Notes: generated by a model from the sequence alone, not told the origin. Shown: positions 8,147 to 17,910, counted from the first letter of the stretch. The stretch: 41,251 bases of DNA from Cellulomonas iranensis NBRC 101100 = JCM 18110 (GCF_001552375.1 NZ_BCRB01000031.1:1-41251), one strand, 5' to 3'. Translations and numbers: made by a program.

Positions 8147-9975
8147 GCGCGGGGGTTCCGCCCACGGTCGAGCGCGACGCGCGGATGGCGCCCGCGAGCA
8201 CGCTCGGCGTGCTCGCGACGCTGCGACGCGGCGTGCAGGTCTCGCCCGAGATGCTCGACGGGCTCACGCTGACGCTCGGCCTCGCGGTGGTCGCCGCGGT
8301 CGCGCGCGTCCTCGTGCCGATCTCCGTCCAGCAGACCGTCGACACCGCCGTGCTCGGCGCCGACGGCGTGGACGCGGCACGCGCCGCGACGCTCGTCGGC
8401 CTCGCCGCCGTGGGGCTCGCGGTGGGTGCCGCCTGCTCGGCGCTCGTCAACGTGCGCCTCTTCCGCTCGAGCGAGTCGGGGCTGCTGACCCTGCGGACGC
8501 GGGCGTTCCGCCACGTGCACGACCTGTCGGTGCTCACGCAGAGCACCGAGCGGCGCGGCTCGCTCGTCTCGCGCGTGACGTCCGACGTCGACACGATCTC
8601 GATGTTCGTCCAGTGGGGCGGCATCATGCTGCTCGTCTCGGTGCTCCAGATCGTCGTCGCGACCGTGCTCATGGCCGTGTACTCGTGGCAGCTCACGCTG
8701 CTCGTGTGGGCGTGCTTCGTGCCGCTCGTGCTCGTGCTGCCGCGCATGCAGCGCGGCGTGAACCGGCGGTACTCCGAGGTGCGCGAGCGGTACGGCGCGA
8801 TGCTGGGCGCGGTGTCCGAGGCGGTGGTCGGCGCCGAGACGATCCGCGCGTACGGGGTCGCCGAGCGCACGCAGCGGCGCATCGACGCGGCCGTGGCGGC
8901 GACACGACGGGCCATGGTGCGCGCCCAGAACCTCGTCGCCGTCGTGTTCTCGTCCGGCGTGCTCGTGGCGAACCTCGTCCTCGCCGTCGTGGTGGTCGCG
9001 GGCACGTGGCTCGGCGTCGCCGGCGAGCTGTCCGTCGGTCGGGTGCTGGCGTTCCTCTTCCTCGTGCAGCTCTTCACCGGTCCCGTGCAGATGGCGACCG
9101 AGATCCTCAACGAGCTGCAGAACGCGGTCGCGGGGTGGCGGCGCGTGCTCGGCGTGCTCGAGACCCCGGTGGACGTGCCCGACCCCGGGCCGGACGCCGT
9201 GCCGAGCCCGCGCGGGCCCGCGACGCTGTCGTTCGAGGGCGTCGGCTACGCCTACCCGGGCGGACCGCCCGTCCTGCAGGACGTCGACCTGCGCATCGCG
9301 GCGGGCACGTCCGTCGCGGTCGTGGGTGCCACGGGCTCGGGCAAGACGACGCTCGCGAAGCTCGTCGCGCGCTTCATGGACCCCACGACGGGTGCGGTCC
9401 GGCTCGACGGCGTCGACCTGCGCGAGATCGCGTCGCAGGACCTGCGCCGCCGCGTCGTGCTGGTGCCGCAGGAGGGCTTCCTGTTCGACGGGACCCTCGC
9501 GCAGAACGTCGCGTACGGCCTGCGGCAGGACGCCGACCCCGACGCCGACCCGCGGGTCGCGGCGCGCGTGCAGGAGGCGGTCGACGTGCTCGGCCTCGAC
9601 GCGTGGGTCGCGGAGCTGCCCGGCGGCCTCGCCACGCCCGTCGGGCAGCGCGGCGAGCTGCTCTCGGCGGGCGAGCGCCAGCTCGTCGCGCTCGCCCGCG
9701 CGAGCCTCGCGGACGGCGACCTGCTCCTGCTCGACGAGGCGACGTCGGCCGTCGACCCGGTCGCCGAGGTCCGCATCGCGCGTGCGCTGCGCGAGCTGTC
9801 CCGCGGCCGTACGACGCTGACGATCGCGCACCGCCTGTCGACGGCCGAGGCCGCGGACCTCGTGGTCGTCGTGCACGCCGGGCGCGTCGTGGAGGTCGGC
9901 ACGCACACCGACCTCGTCGCGCGGGGCGGTCACTACGCGTCGATGCACGCCGCCTGGGTCGCCCAGACCCGCTGA
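8143..9975 (+). CDS. ABC exporter half-transporter, catalytic-site subunit
   Basis: A 610-residue partner of the preceding gene. Start is GTG inside the previous stop (GTGA), with GGGAGG 7-12 bp upstream. The membrane domain covers about residues 40-320 and the ATPase domain about 355-600. Walker [10 protein letters not shown] (K401), catalytic E532 ([12 protein letters not shown]) and switch H563 (TIAHRLST) are intact, but the signature is LSAGE (507-511) rather than LSGGQ. Together with its partner this gives one fully canonical site (this Walker A/B/H with the partner's LSGGQ) and one site where every deviation collects. That is the pattern known from heterodimeric exporters such as TM287/288 and BmrCD. 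Likely exports a drug, lipid or peptide; unknown. Confidence 0.92.
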   Translation: MSAGVPPTVERDARMAPASTLGVLATLRRGVQVSPEMLDGLTLTLGLAVVAAVARVLVPISVQQTVDTAVLGADGVDAARAATLVGLAAVGLAVGAACSALVNVRLFRSSESGLLTLRTRAFRHVHDLSVLTQSTERRGSLVSRVTSDVDTISMFVQWGGIMLLVSVLQIVVATVLMAVYSWQLTLLVWACFVPLVLVLPRMQRGVNRRYSEVRERYGAMLGAVSEAVVGAETIRAYGVAERTQRRIDAAVAATRRAMVRAQNLVAVVFSSGVLVANLVLAVVVVAGTWLGVAGELSVGRVLAFLFLVQLFTGPVQMATEILNELQNAVAGWRRVLGVLETPVDVPDPGPDAVPSPRGPATLSFEGVGYAYPGGPPVLQDVDLRIAAGTSVAVVGATGSGKTTLAKLVARFMDPTTGAVRLDGVDLREIASQDLRRRVVLVPQEGFLFDGTLAQNVAYGLRQDADPDADPRVAARVQEAVDVLGLDAWVAELPGGLATPVGQRGELLSAGERQLVALARASLADGDLLLLDEATSAVDPVAEVRIARALRELSRGRTTLTIAHRLSTAEAADLVVVVHAGRVVEVGTHTDLVARGGHYASMHAAWVAQTR

Positions 9976-9997
9976 GCGCGGTGCCCGGGCCGTGGCC

Positions 9998-10034
9998 CCG
10001 CCGTCCGGCCCCCGCGGGCCGGGGTGGACGGCGG
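9998..10034 (+). terminator. Hairpin after the ABC exporter genes
   Basis: Outer stem CCGCCGTCC / GGACGGCGG and inner stem GGCCC / GGGCC around loop CCGC, 22 bp after the exporter stop. Confidence 0.5.
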
Positions 10035-10057
10035 CGGTCCCGTCCCGGTCGTCGTGG

Positions 10058-10063
10058 CAGGAT
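10058..10063 (+). promoter_or_regulatory. Candidate -10 box for hisI, leaderless spacing
   Basis: CAGGAT, a one-base variant of TANNNT, followed by exactly six bases and the GTG of hisI. No good ribosome binding site lies before this GTG, so a leaderless mRNA is possible. Confidence 0.35.
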
Positions 10064-10069
10064 CGTCGC

Positions 10070-10501
10070 GTGCCGCAGACCGACCCCTCCACGACCCCGA
10101 CGGGCGGGCGCGTCGCCCGCAGCGCGCTCGACCCGGCCGTCGCCGCGCGGCTGCGACGCGACGACGCCGGGCTCGTCGCCGCGATCGTCCAGCAGCACGA
10201 CACCCGCGAGGTGCTCATGCTGGGCTGGATGGACGACGAGGCGCTGCACCGCACGCTCACGACGGGTCGTGTCACGTTCTGGAGCCGCTCGCGCCAGGAG
10301 TACTGGCGCAAGGGCGACACGTCCGGCCACGTGCAGCACGTGCGTGCGGTCGCGCTCGACTGCGACGGCGACGCGCTGCTCGTGACGGTCGACCAGGTGG
10401 GCGCGGCCTGCCACACCGGTACCCGCACGTGCTTCGAGGCGGGCGGTCCGCTGCCCGTCTCGGGCGCCACGCCCCCGACCGCCCCAGGAGCCCAGCCGTG
10501 A
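10070..10501 (+). CDS. hisI: Phosphoribosyl-AMP cyclohydrolase HisI
   Basis: A 143-residue cytoplasmic enzyme that opens the purine ring of PR-AMP in histidine synthesis. Family motifs are all present: [26 protein letters not shown], the metal-binding DCDGDALL, and the zinc-site CHTGTRTCF. It lacks a HisE pyrophosphohydrolase domain, as usual in actinobacteria. GTG at 10070 is chosen because the conserved region begins shortly after it and upstream sequence forms a terminator; the start is not certain. It overlaps trpE by 4 bp (GTGA), tying histidine and tryptophan genes into one unit. Confidence 0.95.
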   Translation: MPQTDPSTTPTGGRVARSALDPAVAARLRRDDAGLVAAIVQQHDTREVLMLGWMDDEALHRTLTTGRVTFWSRSRQEYWRKGDTSGHVQHVRAVALDCDGDALLVTVDQVGAACHTGTRTCFEAGGPLPVSGATPPTAPGAQP

Positions 10502-12075
10502 CCGGACCGTCCGCCTCCGCCGCGCCCCGTGCGACCGTCACGGAGCTGCCCTGGGGCGCGACCTGGCCGTCGGCGGGGACGTTCCGCGAGCTGGCCGCCG
10601 ACCGGCGCGTCGTCCCGGTGGTGCGTCGCCTGCTCGCGGACGACGTGACCCCGGTGGGCCTCTACCGCACGCTGGCGGCCGGGCGCCCCGGCACGTTCGT
10701 GCTCGAGTCCGCCGAGTCGGACGGCACCTGGGGCCGCTGGTCGTTCGTGGGCGTCGCGTCCCGCGCGCGGCTGTCCGTGCGCGACGGCCGTGCGGCGTGG
10801 TCGGGCGACGTGCCGGTCGGCGTGCCGACCGAGGGGGACGTGCTCGACGTGCTCGGCCGCACGCTCGACGTGCTGCACACGCCCCGCATCGACGGGCTGC
10901 CGCCGCTCACCGGCGGCCTCGTCGGCGTGCTCGGCTGGGACGTCGTGCGGCACTGGGAGCCCACGCTGCCCGCACGCGCGCCCGAGGAGCTCGGGATCCC
11001 CGAGGTCGCGCTGCTGCTCGCGAGCGACCTGGCCGCGGTCGACCACGTCACGGGCTCGGTCTGGCTCGTCGCGAACGCGATCAACTTCGACGCGACGGAC
11101 GAGCGCGTCGACGACGCCTACGCCGACGCGGTCCGTCGGCTCGACGACATGCAGGCGGCGCTGCGTCGGCCCGCACCGCCCGCTCCCGCGGTCGTCGACC
11201 CCGACGTCGCGGCGCCCGAGCTGGAGTTCCGCAGCACGCGCGCCGAGTTCGAGGAGGCCGTCGTGCGCGGGCAGGAGGCGATCCGCGACGGCGAGGTGTT
11301 CCAGGTCGTGCTCTCCCAGCGCCTCGACCTCGACTGCCCGGCCGACCCGCTCGACGTCTACCGCGTGCTGCGGACCATCAACCCGAGCCCGTACATGTAC
11401 CTGCTCGCGCTGCAGGACGCCGATGGCCGGGACTTCGCTGTCGTCGGGTCGAGCCCCGAGACGCTCGTCAAGGTCAGCGACGGCCACGTCACGACGTTCC
11501 CGATCGCGGGGTCACGGCCGCGCGGCGCGACGCCCGAGGAGGACCGCGCGCTGCAGGACGAGGTGCTGGCCGACCCGAAGGAGCGCGCCGAGCACATCAT
11601 GCTCGTCGACCTGTCCCGGAACGACATGGTCAAGGTGTGCGAGCCGACGAGCGTCGAGGTCGTCGACTTCATGGCCGTGCGCCGGTTCTCGCACATCATG
11701 CACATCTGCTCGACGGTGGTCGGGCGGCTGCGCCCCGGTGCCACGGCGCTGCAGACGTTCATGGCCACGTTCCCCGCGGGCACGCTCTCGGGCGCGCCCA
11801 AGCCGCGCGCCATCGAGCTGATCGACGAGCTCGAGCCCGCCCGGCGCGGGGTCTACGGCGGCACGGTCGGGTACTTCGACTTCGCGGGCGACATGGACAT
11901 GGCCATCGCGATCCGTACGGCCGTGCTGCGCGACGGGCGGGCGAGCGTGCAGGCCGGAGGCGGTGTCGTCGCGGACTCGGTGCCCGCGCTCGAGTACGAG
12001 GAGTCGCGCAACAAGGCCGCGGCCGCGGTGCGCGCGGTCCAGCTCGCGGCGCGCCTGCGGCGCGACGTGCCGTGA
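10498..12075 (+). CDS. trpE: Anthranilate synthase component I, TrpE
   Basis: A 525-residue chorismate-utilising enzyme that makes anthranilate with the glutamine amidotransferase TrpG, the first step of tryptophan synthesis. Visible motifs: [10 protein letters not shown] near residue 65 (the LLES-type tryptophan feedback site), [58 protein letters not shown], and the C-terminal [18 protein letters not shown]. Length is normal. It starts in the hisI stop and its own stop holds the start of the next gene, so three genes are translationally coupled. No Trp-rich leader peptide or attenuator was seen. Confidence 0.97.
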   Translation: MTGPSASAAPRATVTELPWGATWPSAGTFRELAADRRVVPVVRRLLADDVTPVGLYRTLAAGRPGTFVLESAESDGTWGRWSFVGVASRARLSVRDGRAAWSGDVPVGVPTEGDVLDVLGRTLDVLHTPRIDGLPPLTGGLVGVLGWDVVRHWEPTLPARAPEELGIPEVALLLASDLAAVDHVTGSVWLVANAINFDATDERVDDAYADAVRRLDDMQAALRRPAPPAPAVVDPDVAAPELEFRSTRAEFEEAVVRGQEAIRDGEVFQVVLSQRLDLDCPADPLDVYRVLRTINPSPYMYLLALQDADGRDFAVVGSSPETLVKVSDGHVTTFPIAGSRPRGATPEEDRALQDEVLADPKERAEHIMLVDLSRNDMVKVCEPTSVEVVDFMAVRRFSHIMHICSTVVGRLRPGATALQTFMATFPAGTLSGAPKPRAIELIDELEPARRGVYGGTVGYFDFAGDMDMAIAIRTAVLRDGRASVQAGGGVVADSVPALEYEESRNKAAAAVRAVQLAARLRRDVP

Positions 12076-12644
12076 CCGCCTCACCGCCCCGGCGCGGCCG
12101 CTGGGTCGCCCTGCTGCTGGCCGCCGCGGCGCTGGCCGGGCTCGTCGCCCTGCCCACCTGGGTGCGGGGGACCGGTGCGTCGGCGCTCGAGGGCGCGGTG
12201 ACCGTCCAGGTGGCGGGCGCCGCTGCTGCCCCGCAGGTCGGGGGCGCCGCACTCGTGCTGGCGGCGGCGGCCGGTGCGCTCGGCCTGGTCGCGCGCGCGG
12301 GACGGGTCCTGGTCGCGGTCGTCGCGGCCGGCGCCGGCCTGCTGGTGGCCGGTGCGGGCGTCGCGGTGCTGCGGGACCCGGCGGGTGCGGTCACGGGTGC
12401 GCTGGCCGACGCCACCGGCGTCCCGACGGCCGCGAGCACGGCCCTGACCCCGTGGCCCGCCGTGGCCCTCGTCCTGGGCGCGGCGACCGTGCTCCTCGCC
12501 GCCGCGCTGCTGCGTGCGCCGGGGGACTGGACCCGCCGCTCCTCGCGGCACGAGGTGCCCGCGGCGCGGCCCGCGCGCGACGGGCACGAGCCCGACGAGC
12601 GTGACGACTGGGACGCGCTCAGCCGGGGCGACGACCCGTCCTGA
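12072..12644 (+). CDS. Trp biosynthesis-associated membrane protein
   Basis: A 190-residue integral membrane protein starting within the trpE stop (GTGA). Four hydrophobic segments lie at about residues 12-30, 55-73, 78-98 and 122-145, with the loop between the first and second containing PTWVRGTG, a family feature. The C-terminal 40 residues are charged and cytoplasmic-looking. This matches the actinobacterial family (TIGR02234) found between trpE and trpC; in Mycobacterium the equivalent position is Rv1610. Its role is unknown; transport or anchoring of the anthranilate synthase has no direct support here. Confidence 0.85.
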   Translation: MTASPPRRGRWVALLLAAAALAGLVALPTWVRGTGASALEGAVTVQVAGAAAAPQVGGAALVLAAAAGALGLVARAGRVLVAVVAAGAGLLVAGAGVAVLRDPAGAVTGALADATGVPTAASTALTPWPAVALVLGAATVLLAAALLRAPGDWTRRSSRHEVPAARPARDGHEPDERDDWDALSRGDDPS

Positions 12645-12672
12645 CCAGCGCGTCAGGAGGTCCCGACTCGGA

Positions 12673-12678
12673 TAGGGT
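12673..12678 (+). promoter_or_regulatory. Candidate -10 box for the small membrane protein gene
   Basis: TAGGGT, 30 bp before ATG 12709, which also has a purine-rich ribosome binding site (AGGACGAAGG). This suggests an internal promoter inside the trp cluster. Confidence 0.4.
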
Positions 12679-12708
12679 TGGGCCGAACCGAGGACGAAGG
12701 ACCTAGCG

Positions 12709-13014
12709 ATGACCGACCACTCCCTGGCCCACCGGGCCCAGCACCCGACGCGGACGGAGACGGTGCACCTGCCGCCGTCGACCCCGCCGACCAACCACGG
12801 CCGGACGGTGGCCGCGTGGACGACGACCTGGGTCGTCGTGGCCGGTGCCCTCGTCGCCGCGCTGGGCGTGGCGTTCGCGCTGGTCTGGCTCTTCTGGGTC
12901 GGCATGGCGATCGCCGTCGGCGGCCTCGTGCTCGGCAAGGTCCTGCAGCTGCTGGGGCACGGCCAGGGTGGCGCCGCGACGCTCGCCCGGGCCCGCCGCC
13001 GCGGGGCGCACTGA
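12709..13014 (+). CDS. HGxxPAAW family small membrane protein
   Basis: A 101-residue protein. The motif NHGRTVAAWTTTW around residues 29-41 is the signature of the actinobacterial HGxxPAAW family, here with V for the usual P. It is followed by two membrane spans (about residues 42-63 and 64-82) and a basic C-terminus. The family is regularly found between trpE and trpC. Function unknown. Confidence 0.85.
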   Translation: MTDHSLAHRAQHPTRTETVHLPPSTPPTNHGRTVAAWTTTWVVVAGALVAALGVAFALVWLFWVGMAIAVGGLVLGKVLQLLGHGQGGAATLARARRRGAH

Positions 13015-13018
13015 CCGT

Positions 13019-13037
13019 TCCGGGGCTCCGTCCCGGA
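13019..13037 (+). terminator. Hairpin after the HGxxPAAW gene
   Basis: Stem TCCGGG / CCCGGA, loop GCTCCGT, 4 bp after the stop codon. Short, so it may only attenuate. Confidence 0.4.
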
Positions 13038-13089
13038 CCGCACCCGGCCGGCCCTGGTGGTCGGCCCCGAACGACGCAGGGAGATCTGC

Positions 13090-13695
13090 ATGTCGACCCC
13101 CAACGAGCCGCGTGACCCGTCGACCCCCGACCCGTCGGGCGCGGGCGGTCAGCCGCCCGTTCCGCCCGCCTCGGGCGGTGTCCCGCCGTACCCGGCGGGC
13201 ACCGGGCCGGAGACGCCCGCGGCGCCCGGCTACGGCCAGCCGCCGACCTACGGGCAGCAGCCCCCGGCCGCGCCGGGCCAGCCGCCGGCCTACGGGCAGG
13301 CCCCCGCGTACGGCCAGACGCCCGCGTACGGCGGCTACGGCCAGGAGGCGACCGGCTACGGTGCGGCCCCCCAGAACACGTCGCGCAACTCGCTCGGCGT
13401 CTGGTCCCTGGTGCTGGGCATCCTGTCGGTGCTGCTGTGCTGCTTCGTGGTCGGCGTCATCCCCGGCGCGATCGGTCTGTGGCTCGGCGTCAAGGGCCGC
13501 GGCGCCGCGGCCCGTGGCGAGGCGACCAACGGCGGTCTCTCGCTCGCCGGCATCATCGTCAGCATCCTCGGCATCGTCCTCGGCCTCTACATCCTGGTGA
13601 GCGTCGTCATGGGCATCTCCCAGTACGGCGGCTGGGACGGCTTCATGGACTACGTCCAGTCCGAGGTGGAGCGCCAGCAGCAGATGGCGCCGTGA
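13090..13695 (+). CDS. DUF4190 membrane protein with Tyr-Gly-Gln-rich N-terminus
   Basis: A 201-residue protein. Residues 1-95 are a disordered Pro/Gly/Tyr/Gln tail; residues 103-133 form a membrane hairpin (SLGVWSLVLGILS, then GVIPGAIGLWLGVKG) and residues 150-176 a second membrane unit (NGGLSLAGIIVSILGIVLGL). The LGI..IPG..G..LG pattern with a middle GEATNGG loop is the DUF4190 fold. ATG at 13090 follows AGGGAG and is preferred over an upstream in-frame GTG. Unlike the second DUF4190 gene nearby it has paired Cys (CC, residues 117-118) in the first span. Function unknown. Confidence 0.85.
   Translation: MSTPNEPRDPSTPDPSGAGGQPPVPPASGGVPPYPAGTGPETPAAPGYGQPPTYGQQPPAAPGQPPAYGQAPAYGQTPAYGGYGQEATGYGAAPQNTSRNSLGVWSLVLGILSVLLCCFVVGVIPGAIGLWLGVKGRGAAARGEATNGGLSLAGIIVSILGIVLGLYILVSVVMGISQYGGWDGFMDYVQSEVERQQQMAP
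13228..13344 (+). repeat. Tandem (P/A)YGQ low-complexity coding repeat
   Basis: Residues 47-85 of the DUF4190 protein: seven copies of a short YGQ/PGQ-type unit (GYGQ, TYGQ, PGQ, AYGQ, AYGQ, AYGG, GYGQ) separated by Pro/Ala pairs. Confidence 0.8.
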
Positions 13696-14153
13696 CCTCT
13701 CGGCTCACGCCCGGCGTCGCCGCCGGGACCACGGCACCGCACCCCGCCGCGCGGCGGGGTGCGGTGCTGCCGTTCGTCGTCGGGGCGGCCGCGGCGGCGG
13801 GTGCCGCGCTGCTGGTCGTCCGGTCGCCGTACCAGCCGCTCAGCTACGGGATCTGCCCGTCGGTGCTCTTCCTCGGCGTGTACTGCCCGGGGTGCGGGGG
13901 CCTGCGCGCCACGCACGACATGCTCACGGGCGACCTCGTGGGCGCCTGGTCGGTGAACCCGTTGTGGACGGTCGCGGCGCCGCTGCTCGCCGCCACGTGG
14001 GTCGTGTGGACCTGGCGCCGCCTGCGCGGCGGGCCGCCGCTCACGGCACCGCGGTGGCTGCCGTGGACCGTGCTCGTCGTGGTGGTGGCGTTCTCCGTGC
14101 TGCGCAACGTGCCGGTCCTGGCTCCCTACCTCTCGCCCGGGCCCCTGCCCTGA
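13692..14153 (+). CDS. DUF2752 membrane protein
   Basis: A 153-residue protein starting at GTG within the stop of the DUF4190 gene (4-bp overlap). The core YCPGCGGLRATHDMLTGDLVGAW around residues 64-86 is the DUF2752 signature, with a CPGCG knuckle placed right after a membrane span. Other spans are about residues 27-45, 91-110 and 125-142. The CxxC may bind metal or be redox-active. The coupling to DUF4190 suggests the two products act together; function unknown. Confidence 0.88.
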   Translation: MTSRLTPGVAAGTTAPHPAARRGAVLPFVVGAAAAAGAALLVVRSPYQPLSYGICPSVLFLGVYCPGCGGLRATHDMLTGDLVGAWSVNPLWTVAAPLLAATWVVWTWRRLRGGPPLTAPRWLPWTVLVVVVAFSVLRNVPVLAPYLSPGPLP

Positions 14154-14201
14154 TCCCCGGGCGCCGTCCCGCACCCGTCCCGTGATCCTGGAGGCCGCAC
14201 C

Positions 14202-14795
14202 ATGACGCAGCCGAACGAGCCGCGCGCCGGCGACGCGCCGTCGACGCCCGAGGGGCCGGTCTACGGCCGTGAGGCGGCCTACGCGTCGCACGACGTCGGG
14301 GCGTCGACGCAGGACGCCCCGACGGCCGCGCGGGATCACGCTGCCGGGCAGCCGGCGCCGACCTGGGCGGGGCCGGACGACCAGCACGGCGCGCCCGCGG
14401 CGTCGCCCGGCGACCCGTCGGCCGCCCGTCCGCCCGTCGGCGGCACCCCTGCGGGCTACCCGCCGCCGGGCTACCCGCCCCCGGGCTACGGCCCGGCACC
14501 CTTCTACCCGCGCAACGACCTCGCGGTGTGGTCGCTCGTCCTGGGTCTGCTCTCGGTGCTGGGCTGCCTGTTCTTCACCGGCATCCCCGCCGTGGTCGTG
14601 GGCGGGAACGCGCGCCGCGCCGCGGCCGCGGGCGAGGCGAACAACGACGGCATGGCGACCGCGGGCGTGGTCCTCGGGTGGGTCGGCACCGCCCTGGGCG
14701 GTCTGCTCGCGATCATGTTCGTGCTGACCGTGCTGCTCCCGCTGATGTTCGTCGGCTTCGCCGTGCCGTTCCTCGACGGCCCGTGGCGCCACTAG
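14202..14795 (+). CDS. DUF4190 membrane protein, second copy
   Basis: A 197-residue paralogue of the gene at 13090. It has a 105-residue acidic/Pro-rich disordered tail ending in YPPPGYPPPGYGP repeats, then the membrane hairpin NDLAVWSLVLGLLSVLGCLFF (about residues 105-135), the loop GEANNDGMATAG and a longer C-terminal hydrophobic section (about 152-190). The first residues (MTQPNEPRAGD versus MSTPNEPRDPS) and the loop are similar enough to suggest duplication. A good GGAGG precedes the ATG. Function unknown. Confidence 0.85.
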   Translation: MTQPNEPRAGDAPSTPEGPVYGREAAYASHDVGASTQDAPTAARDHAAGQPAPTWAGPDDQHGAPAASPGDPSAARPPVGGTPAGYPPPGYPPPGYGPAPFYPRNDLAVWSLVLGLLSVLGCLFFTGIPAVVVGGNARRAAAAGEANNDGMATAGVVLGWVGTALGGLLAIMFVLTVLLPLMFVGFAVPFLDGPWRH

Positions 14796-14813
14796 ACCGG
14801 GACCGACCGGCTC

Positions 14814-14841
14814 GGGACCGGCCGGCGGAGCACCCGGTCCC
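14814..14841 (+). terminator. Hairpin before trpC
   Basis: Stem GGGACCGG / CCGGTCCC with a 12-nt loop, 19 bp after the DUF4190 stop. Confidence 0.5.
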
Positions 14842-14880
14842 ACACCTCGGGCGGTGGACGGGGGTACCCGGGGGCCCGTC

Positions 14881-14886
14881 TACGAT
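14881..14886 (+). promoter_or_regulatory. Candidate -10 box for trpCBA-lgt
   Basis: TACGAT, with a weak TGGACG -35-like element 20 bp upstream. The leader to the trpC ATG would be about 65 nt and encodes no Trp-rich peptide that I can see. Confidence 0.35.
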
Positions 14887-14957
14887 GACGAGTCGGTGGC
14901 GAGGGCCCGAGGACCGGGCCGGCGCCGCACCGACCGGCCAGAGGGGATGATCCGTCG

Positions 14958-15770
14958 ATGACCGTGCTGGACGACATCGTTGCGGGGGTGCGCGAGGACC
15001 TGGCCGCACGCGAGGCGGCGACACCCCTGGCCGAGCTCAAGGAGCGGGCGGCCCGGCGCGAGTCCGCGCTGCAGTGCGTCTCGCGGCTCAAGGCCGCCGA
15101 CGCGGTCACGGTGATCGCCGAGGTGAAGCGCTCGAGCCCGAGCAAGGGCGCGCTCGCCTCGATCTCGGACCCCGCGGCGCTCGCCGCCGAGTACGAGAAG
15201 GGCGGGGCCGTCGCGATCTCGGTGCTCACCGAGCAGCGCCGGTTCAACGGCTCGCTCGCCGACCTCGACGCGGTCCGCGCGCGCGTGGACGTGCCGGTGC
15301 TCCGCAAGGACTTCGTGGTCTCGCCGTACCAGGTGTGGGAGGCGCGTGCGCACGGCGCCGACCTCGTGCTGCTGATCGTCGCGGCCCTCGAGCAGACCGT
15401 GCTGGAGTCGCTCGTCGAGCGGGTGCACTCGCTCGGGATGACCGCGCTCGTCGAGGTGCACGACACCGAGGAGGTGGCGCGCGCGGTGGACGCGGGCGCC
15501 CGCGTCATCGGCGTGAACGCGCGTGACCTGCGCTCGCTCGAGGTCGACCGCACGACGTTCGCGCGCGTCGCGCCCGCGATCCCGTCCGACCTCGTCAAGG
15601 TCGCCGAGTCCGGCGTGCGGGGTCCGCACGACGTCATGGACTACGCGCGCGCCGGCGCGGACGTCGTCCTGGTGGGCGAGGCGCTCGTCACGGACGACGC
15701 GCCGCGCCAGTCCGTCGCGGACCTCGTCGCGGCGGGCTCGCACCCGTCGCTGCGGGCGGTGCGGCAGTGA
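14958..15770 (+). CDS. trpC: Indole-3-glycerol phosphate synthase TrpC
   Basis: A 270-residue monofunctional TIM-barrel enzyme that closes CdRP to indole-3-glycerol phosphate. Diagnostic motifs: [13 protein letters not shown] (catalytic Lys and phosphate region), [46 protein letters not shown] and VAESGVRG. It is not fused to TrpF. The ATG is preceded by GAGGGG. The stop overlaps the trpB start by 4 bp. Confidence 0.97.
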   Translation: MTVLDDIVAGVREDLAAREAATPLAELKERAARRESALQCVSRLKAADAVTVIAEVKRSSPSKGALASISDPAALAAEYEKGGAVAISVLTEQRRFNGSLADLDAVRARVDVPVLRKDFVVSPYQVWEARAHGADLVLLIVAALEQTVLESLVERVHSLGMTALVEVHDTEEVARAVDAGARVIGVNARDLRSLEVDRTTFARVAPAIPSDLVKVAESGVRGPHDVMDYARAGADVVLVGEALVTDDAPRQSVADLVAAGSHPSLRAVRQ

Positions 15771-17077
15771 CCGCCGGGCGCGCGCAGGAGGGCCGCCGGC
15801 TGCGGGACGTGCTGCTGGGCGGCGGTCCGCTCGCGACGCACCAGGGCCCGTACTTCGGCGAGTTCGGCGGGCGCTTCGTGCCCGAGGCGCTCATCGCGGC
15901 CCTCGACGAGCTCGAGACGGCGTACCACAAGGCGCTCGCCGACCCGGCGTTCTCCGACGAGCTCGAGCGGCTGCACCGCACGTACACCGGCCGCCCGAGC
16001 CCGCTGACCGAGGTCCCGCGGTTCGCGCGTCACGTGGGCGACGGCGTGCGCGTGTTCCTCAAGCGCGAGGACCTCAACCACACGGGCTCGCACAAGATCA
16101 ACAACGTGCTGGGGCAGGCGCTGCTCGTCAAGCGCATGGGCAAGAAGCGCGTCATCGCCGAGACGGGCGCGGGGCAGCACGGCGTCGCGACCGCCACGGC
16201 CGCCGCCCTGCTCGACCTCGACTGCACGATCTACATGGGCGAGGAGGACACGCAGCGCCAGGCCCTCAACGTCGCGCGCATGCAGCTCCTCGGCGCGACC
16301 GTCGTGCCGGTCGCGATCGGGTCGCGCACGCTCAAGGACGCGATCAACGAGGCGCTGCGCGACTGGGTCGCCAACGTCGACACGACGCACTACCTGCTCG
16401 GCACCGTGACGGGACCGCACCCGTTCCCCGAGATGGTGCGCGACTTCCACAAGGTCATCGGCGACGAGGCGCGCGCCCAGCTGCTCGACGAGACCGGTCG
16501 GCTGCCCGACGCGGTCGCGGCGTGCGTGGGCGGCGGGTCGAACGCGATGGGGATCTTCAACGCGTTCCTCGACGACCCGGACGTGCGGCTCTTCGGCTTC
16601 GAGGCCGGCGGCTCGGGCGTCGACTCGGGGCGGCACGCCGCGCGGTTCTCGGGCGGGTCGCCCGGTGTGCTGCAGGGCACGCGCAGCTACCTGCTGCAGG
16701 ACGAGGACGGCCAGACGCTGCCCAGCCACTCGGTGTCGGCCGGGCTGGACTACCCGAGCGTCGGCCCCGAGCACGCGTGGCTGCACGACATCGGCCGCGC
16801 GCAGTACCGCCCGGTGACGGACGACGAGGCGATGGACGCGTTCCGCGTGCTGTGCCGGACCGAGGGGATCATCCCGGCCATCGAGTCGGCGCACGCCCTC
16901 GCGGGTGCGATCCAGCTGGGCCGCGAGGCGGCAGCGTGGTCGACGGACGGGCACGAGCCCGTGCTCCTGGTGAACCTGTCGGGGCGCGGGGACAAGGACG
17001 TCGCGACGGCCGCCGCGTGGTTCGGGCTCATCGAGGACGAGCCGGTGGTCAAGGCGGACGAGGGAGAGCAGCTGTGA
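15767..17077 (+). CDS. trpB: Tryptophan synthase beta chain TrpB
   Basis: A 436-residue PLP enzyme that joins indole and serine. K110 in [10 protein letters not shown] is the PLP Schiff-base lysine (Lys87 in Salmonella), E127-region sequence [13 protein letters not shown] provides the catalytic Glu loop, and [10 protein letters not shown] binds the cofactor phosphate. It has a TrpB1-type N-terminus ([17 protein letters not shown]), so it works with TrpA rather than alone. GTG start in the trpC stop; its own stop overlaps trpA by 4 bp. Confidence 0.97.
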   Translation: MTAGRAQEGRRLRDVLLGGGPLATHQGPYFGEFGGRFVPEALIAALDELETAYHKALADPAFSDELERLHRTYTGRPSPLTEVPRFARHVGDGVRVFLKREDLNHTGSHKINNVLGQALLVKRMGKKRVIAETGAGQHGVATATAAALLDLDCTIYMGEEDTQRQALNVARMQLLGATVVPVAIGSRTLKDAINEALRDWVANVDTTHYLLGTVTGPHPFPEMVRDFHKVIGDEARAQLLDETGRLPDAVAACVGGGSNAMGIFNAFLDDPDVRLFGFEAGGSGVDSGRHAARFSGGSPGVLQGTRSYLLQDEDGQTLPSHSVSAGLDYPSVGPEHAWLHDIGRAQYRPVTDDEAMDAFRVLCRTEGIIPAIESAHALAGAIQLGREAAAWSTDGHEPVLLVNLSGRGDKDVATAAAWFGLIEDEPVVKADEGEQL

Positions 17078-17910
17078 GCACGACGCAGGTCCGCTCGCGC
17101 ACCGGCGAGCGGCTCGAGGCCCTGGCCGCGGGGGAGTCGCCGCGCGCCGCGCTCGTCGGCTACCTGCCGGTCGGCTTCCCGTCGGTGCCGGGCTCCGCCC
17201 GTGCCGCACGGACGATGGTCGAGGCGGGCGTCGACGTCGTCGAGCTCGGCATGCCGTACTCCGACCCCGTCATGGACGGCCCCGTCATCCAGCGTGCGGT
17301 CGACCGGGCGCTCGCGCAGGGCACGCGCGTGCGGGACACGCTGCGCGTGGTCGAGGAGATCGCCGACGCCGGCGCGCCCGTGCTGGTCATGACGTACTGG
17401 AACCTCGTGCTGCGGTACGGCGTGGACGCGTACGCGCGCGATCTCGCCGCCGCGGGCGGCGCGGGTCTCATCACGCCGGACCTCGTGCCGGACGAGGCCG
17501 GGCAGTGGCTCGCCGCTGCCGACGAGCACGCGCTCGACCGCGTGTTCCTCGTCGCGCCGAGCTCGACGCCCGAGCGCCTCGCCTCGACGGTCGGCGCGAG
17601 CCGCGGCTTCGTGTACGCGGCGTCGACCATGGGCGTCACGGGGGAGCGCGCGACGGTCGGCGACCGCGCCGAGCAGCTCGTCGCGGACACGCGTGCCGCC
17701 GGTGCCGAGCGGGTCTGCGTCGGGCTCGGCGTGTCGCGACCCGAGCAGGCCGCACAGGTGGCCGCGTACGCCGACGGCGTGATCGTCGGCTCGGCGCTCG
17801 TGCGCGCCCTGCTCGACGCGCCCGACGAGAGCGCGGGGCTCGACGCGCTCGCTGCGACCGCCGCCGGGCTGGCGGACGGCGTGCGCTCGGCGCAGCGGGT
17901 CCCGCGGTGA
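17074..17910 (+). CDS. trpA: Tryptophan synthase alpha chain TrpA
   Basis: A 278-residue TIM barrel that splits indole-3-glycerol phosphate and passes indole to TrpB. Catalytic E57 ([11 protein letters not shown]) and D68 (VMDGPVIQ) correspond to Salmonella Glu49 and Asp60. The phosphate-binding segments GLGVSRPEQ and [10 protein letters not shown] are present. It starts at GTG in the trpB stop and ends in the lgt start (GTGA), so four genes from trpC to lgt form one coupled chain. Confidence 0.97.
   Translation: MSTTQVRSRTGERLEALAAGESPRAALVGYLPVGFPSVPGSARAARTMVEAGVDVVELGMPYSDPVMDGPVIQRAVDRALAQGTRVRDTLRVVEEIADAGAPVLVMTYWNLVLRYGVDAYARDLAAAGGAGLITPDLVPDEAGQWLAAADEHALDRVFLVAPSSTPERLASTVGASRGFVYAASTMGVTGERATVGDRAEQLVADTRAAGAERVCVGLGVSRPEQAAQVAAYADGVIVGSALVRALLDAPDESAGLDALAATAAGLADGVRSAQRVPR

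Noticed and set aside
7918-11487. Long reverse-strand open frame opposite the ABC exporter, hisI and trpE genes
   Set aside because: Shadow of real genes on the other strand: biased composition, no start signal, no family motif.
14887-14957. Tryptophan attenuator or leader peptide before trpC
   Set aside because: No short frame with tandem Trp codons and no alternative hairpin pair was found.
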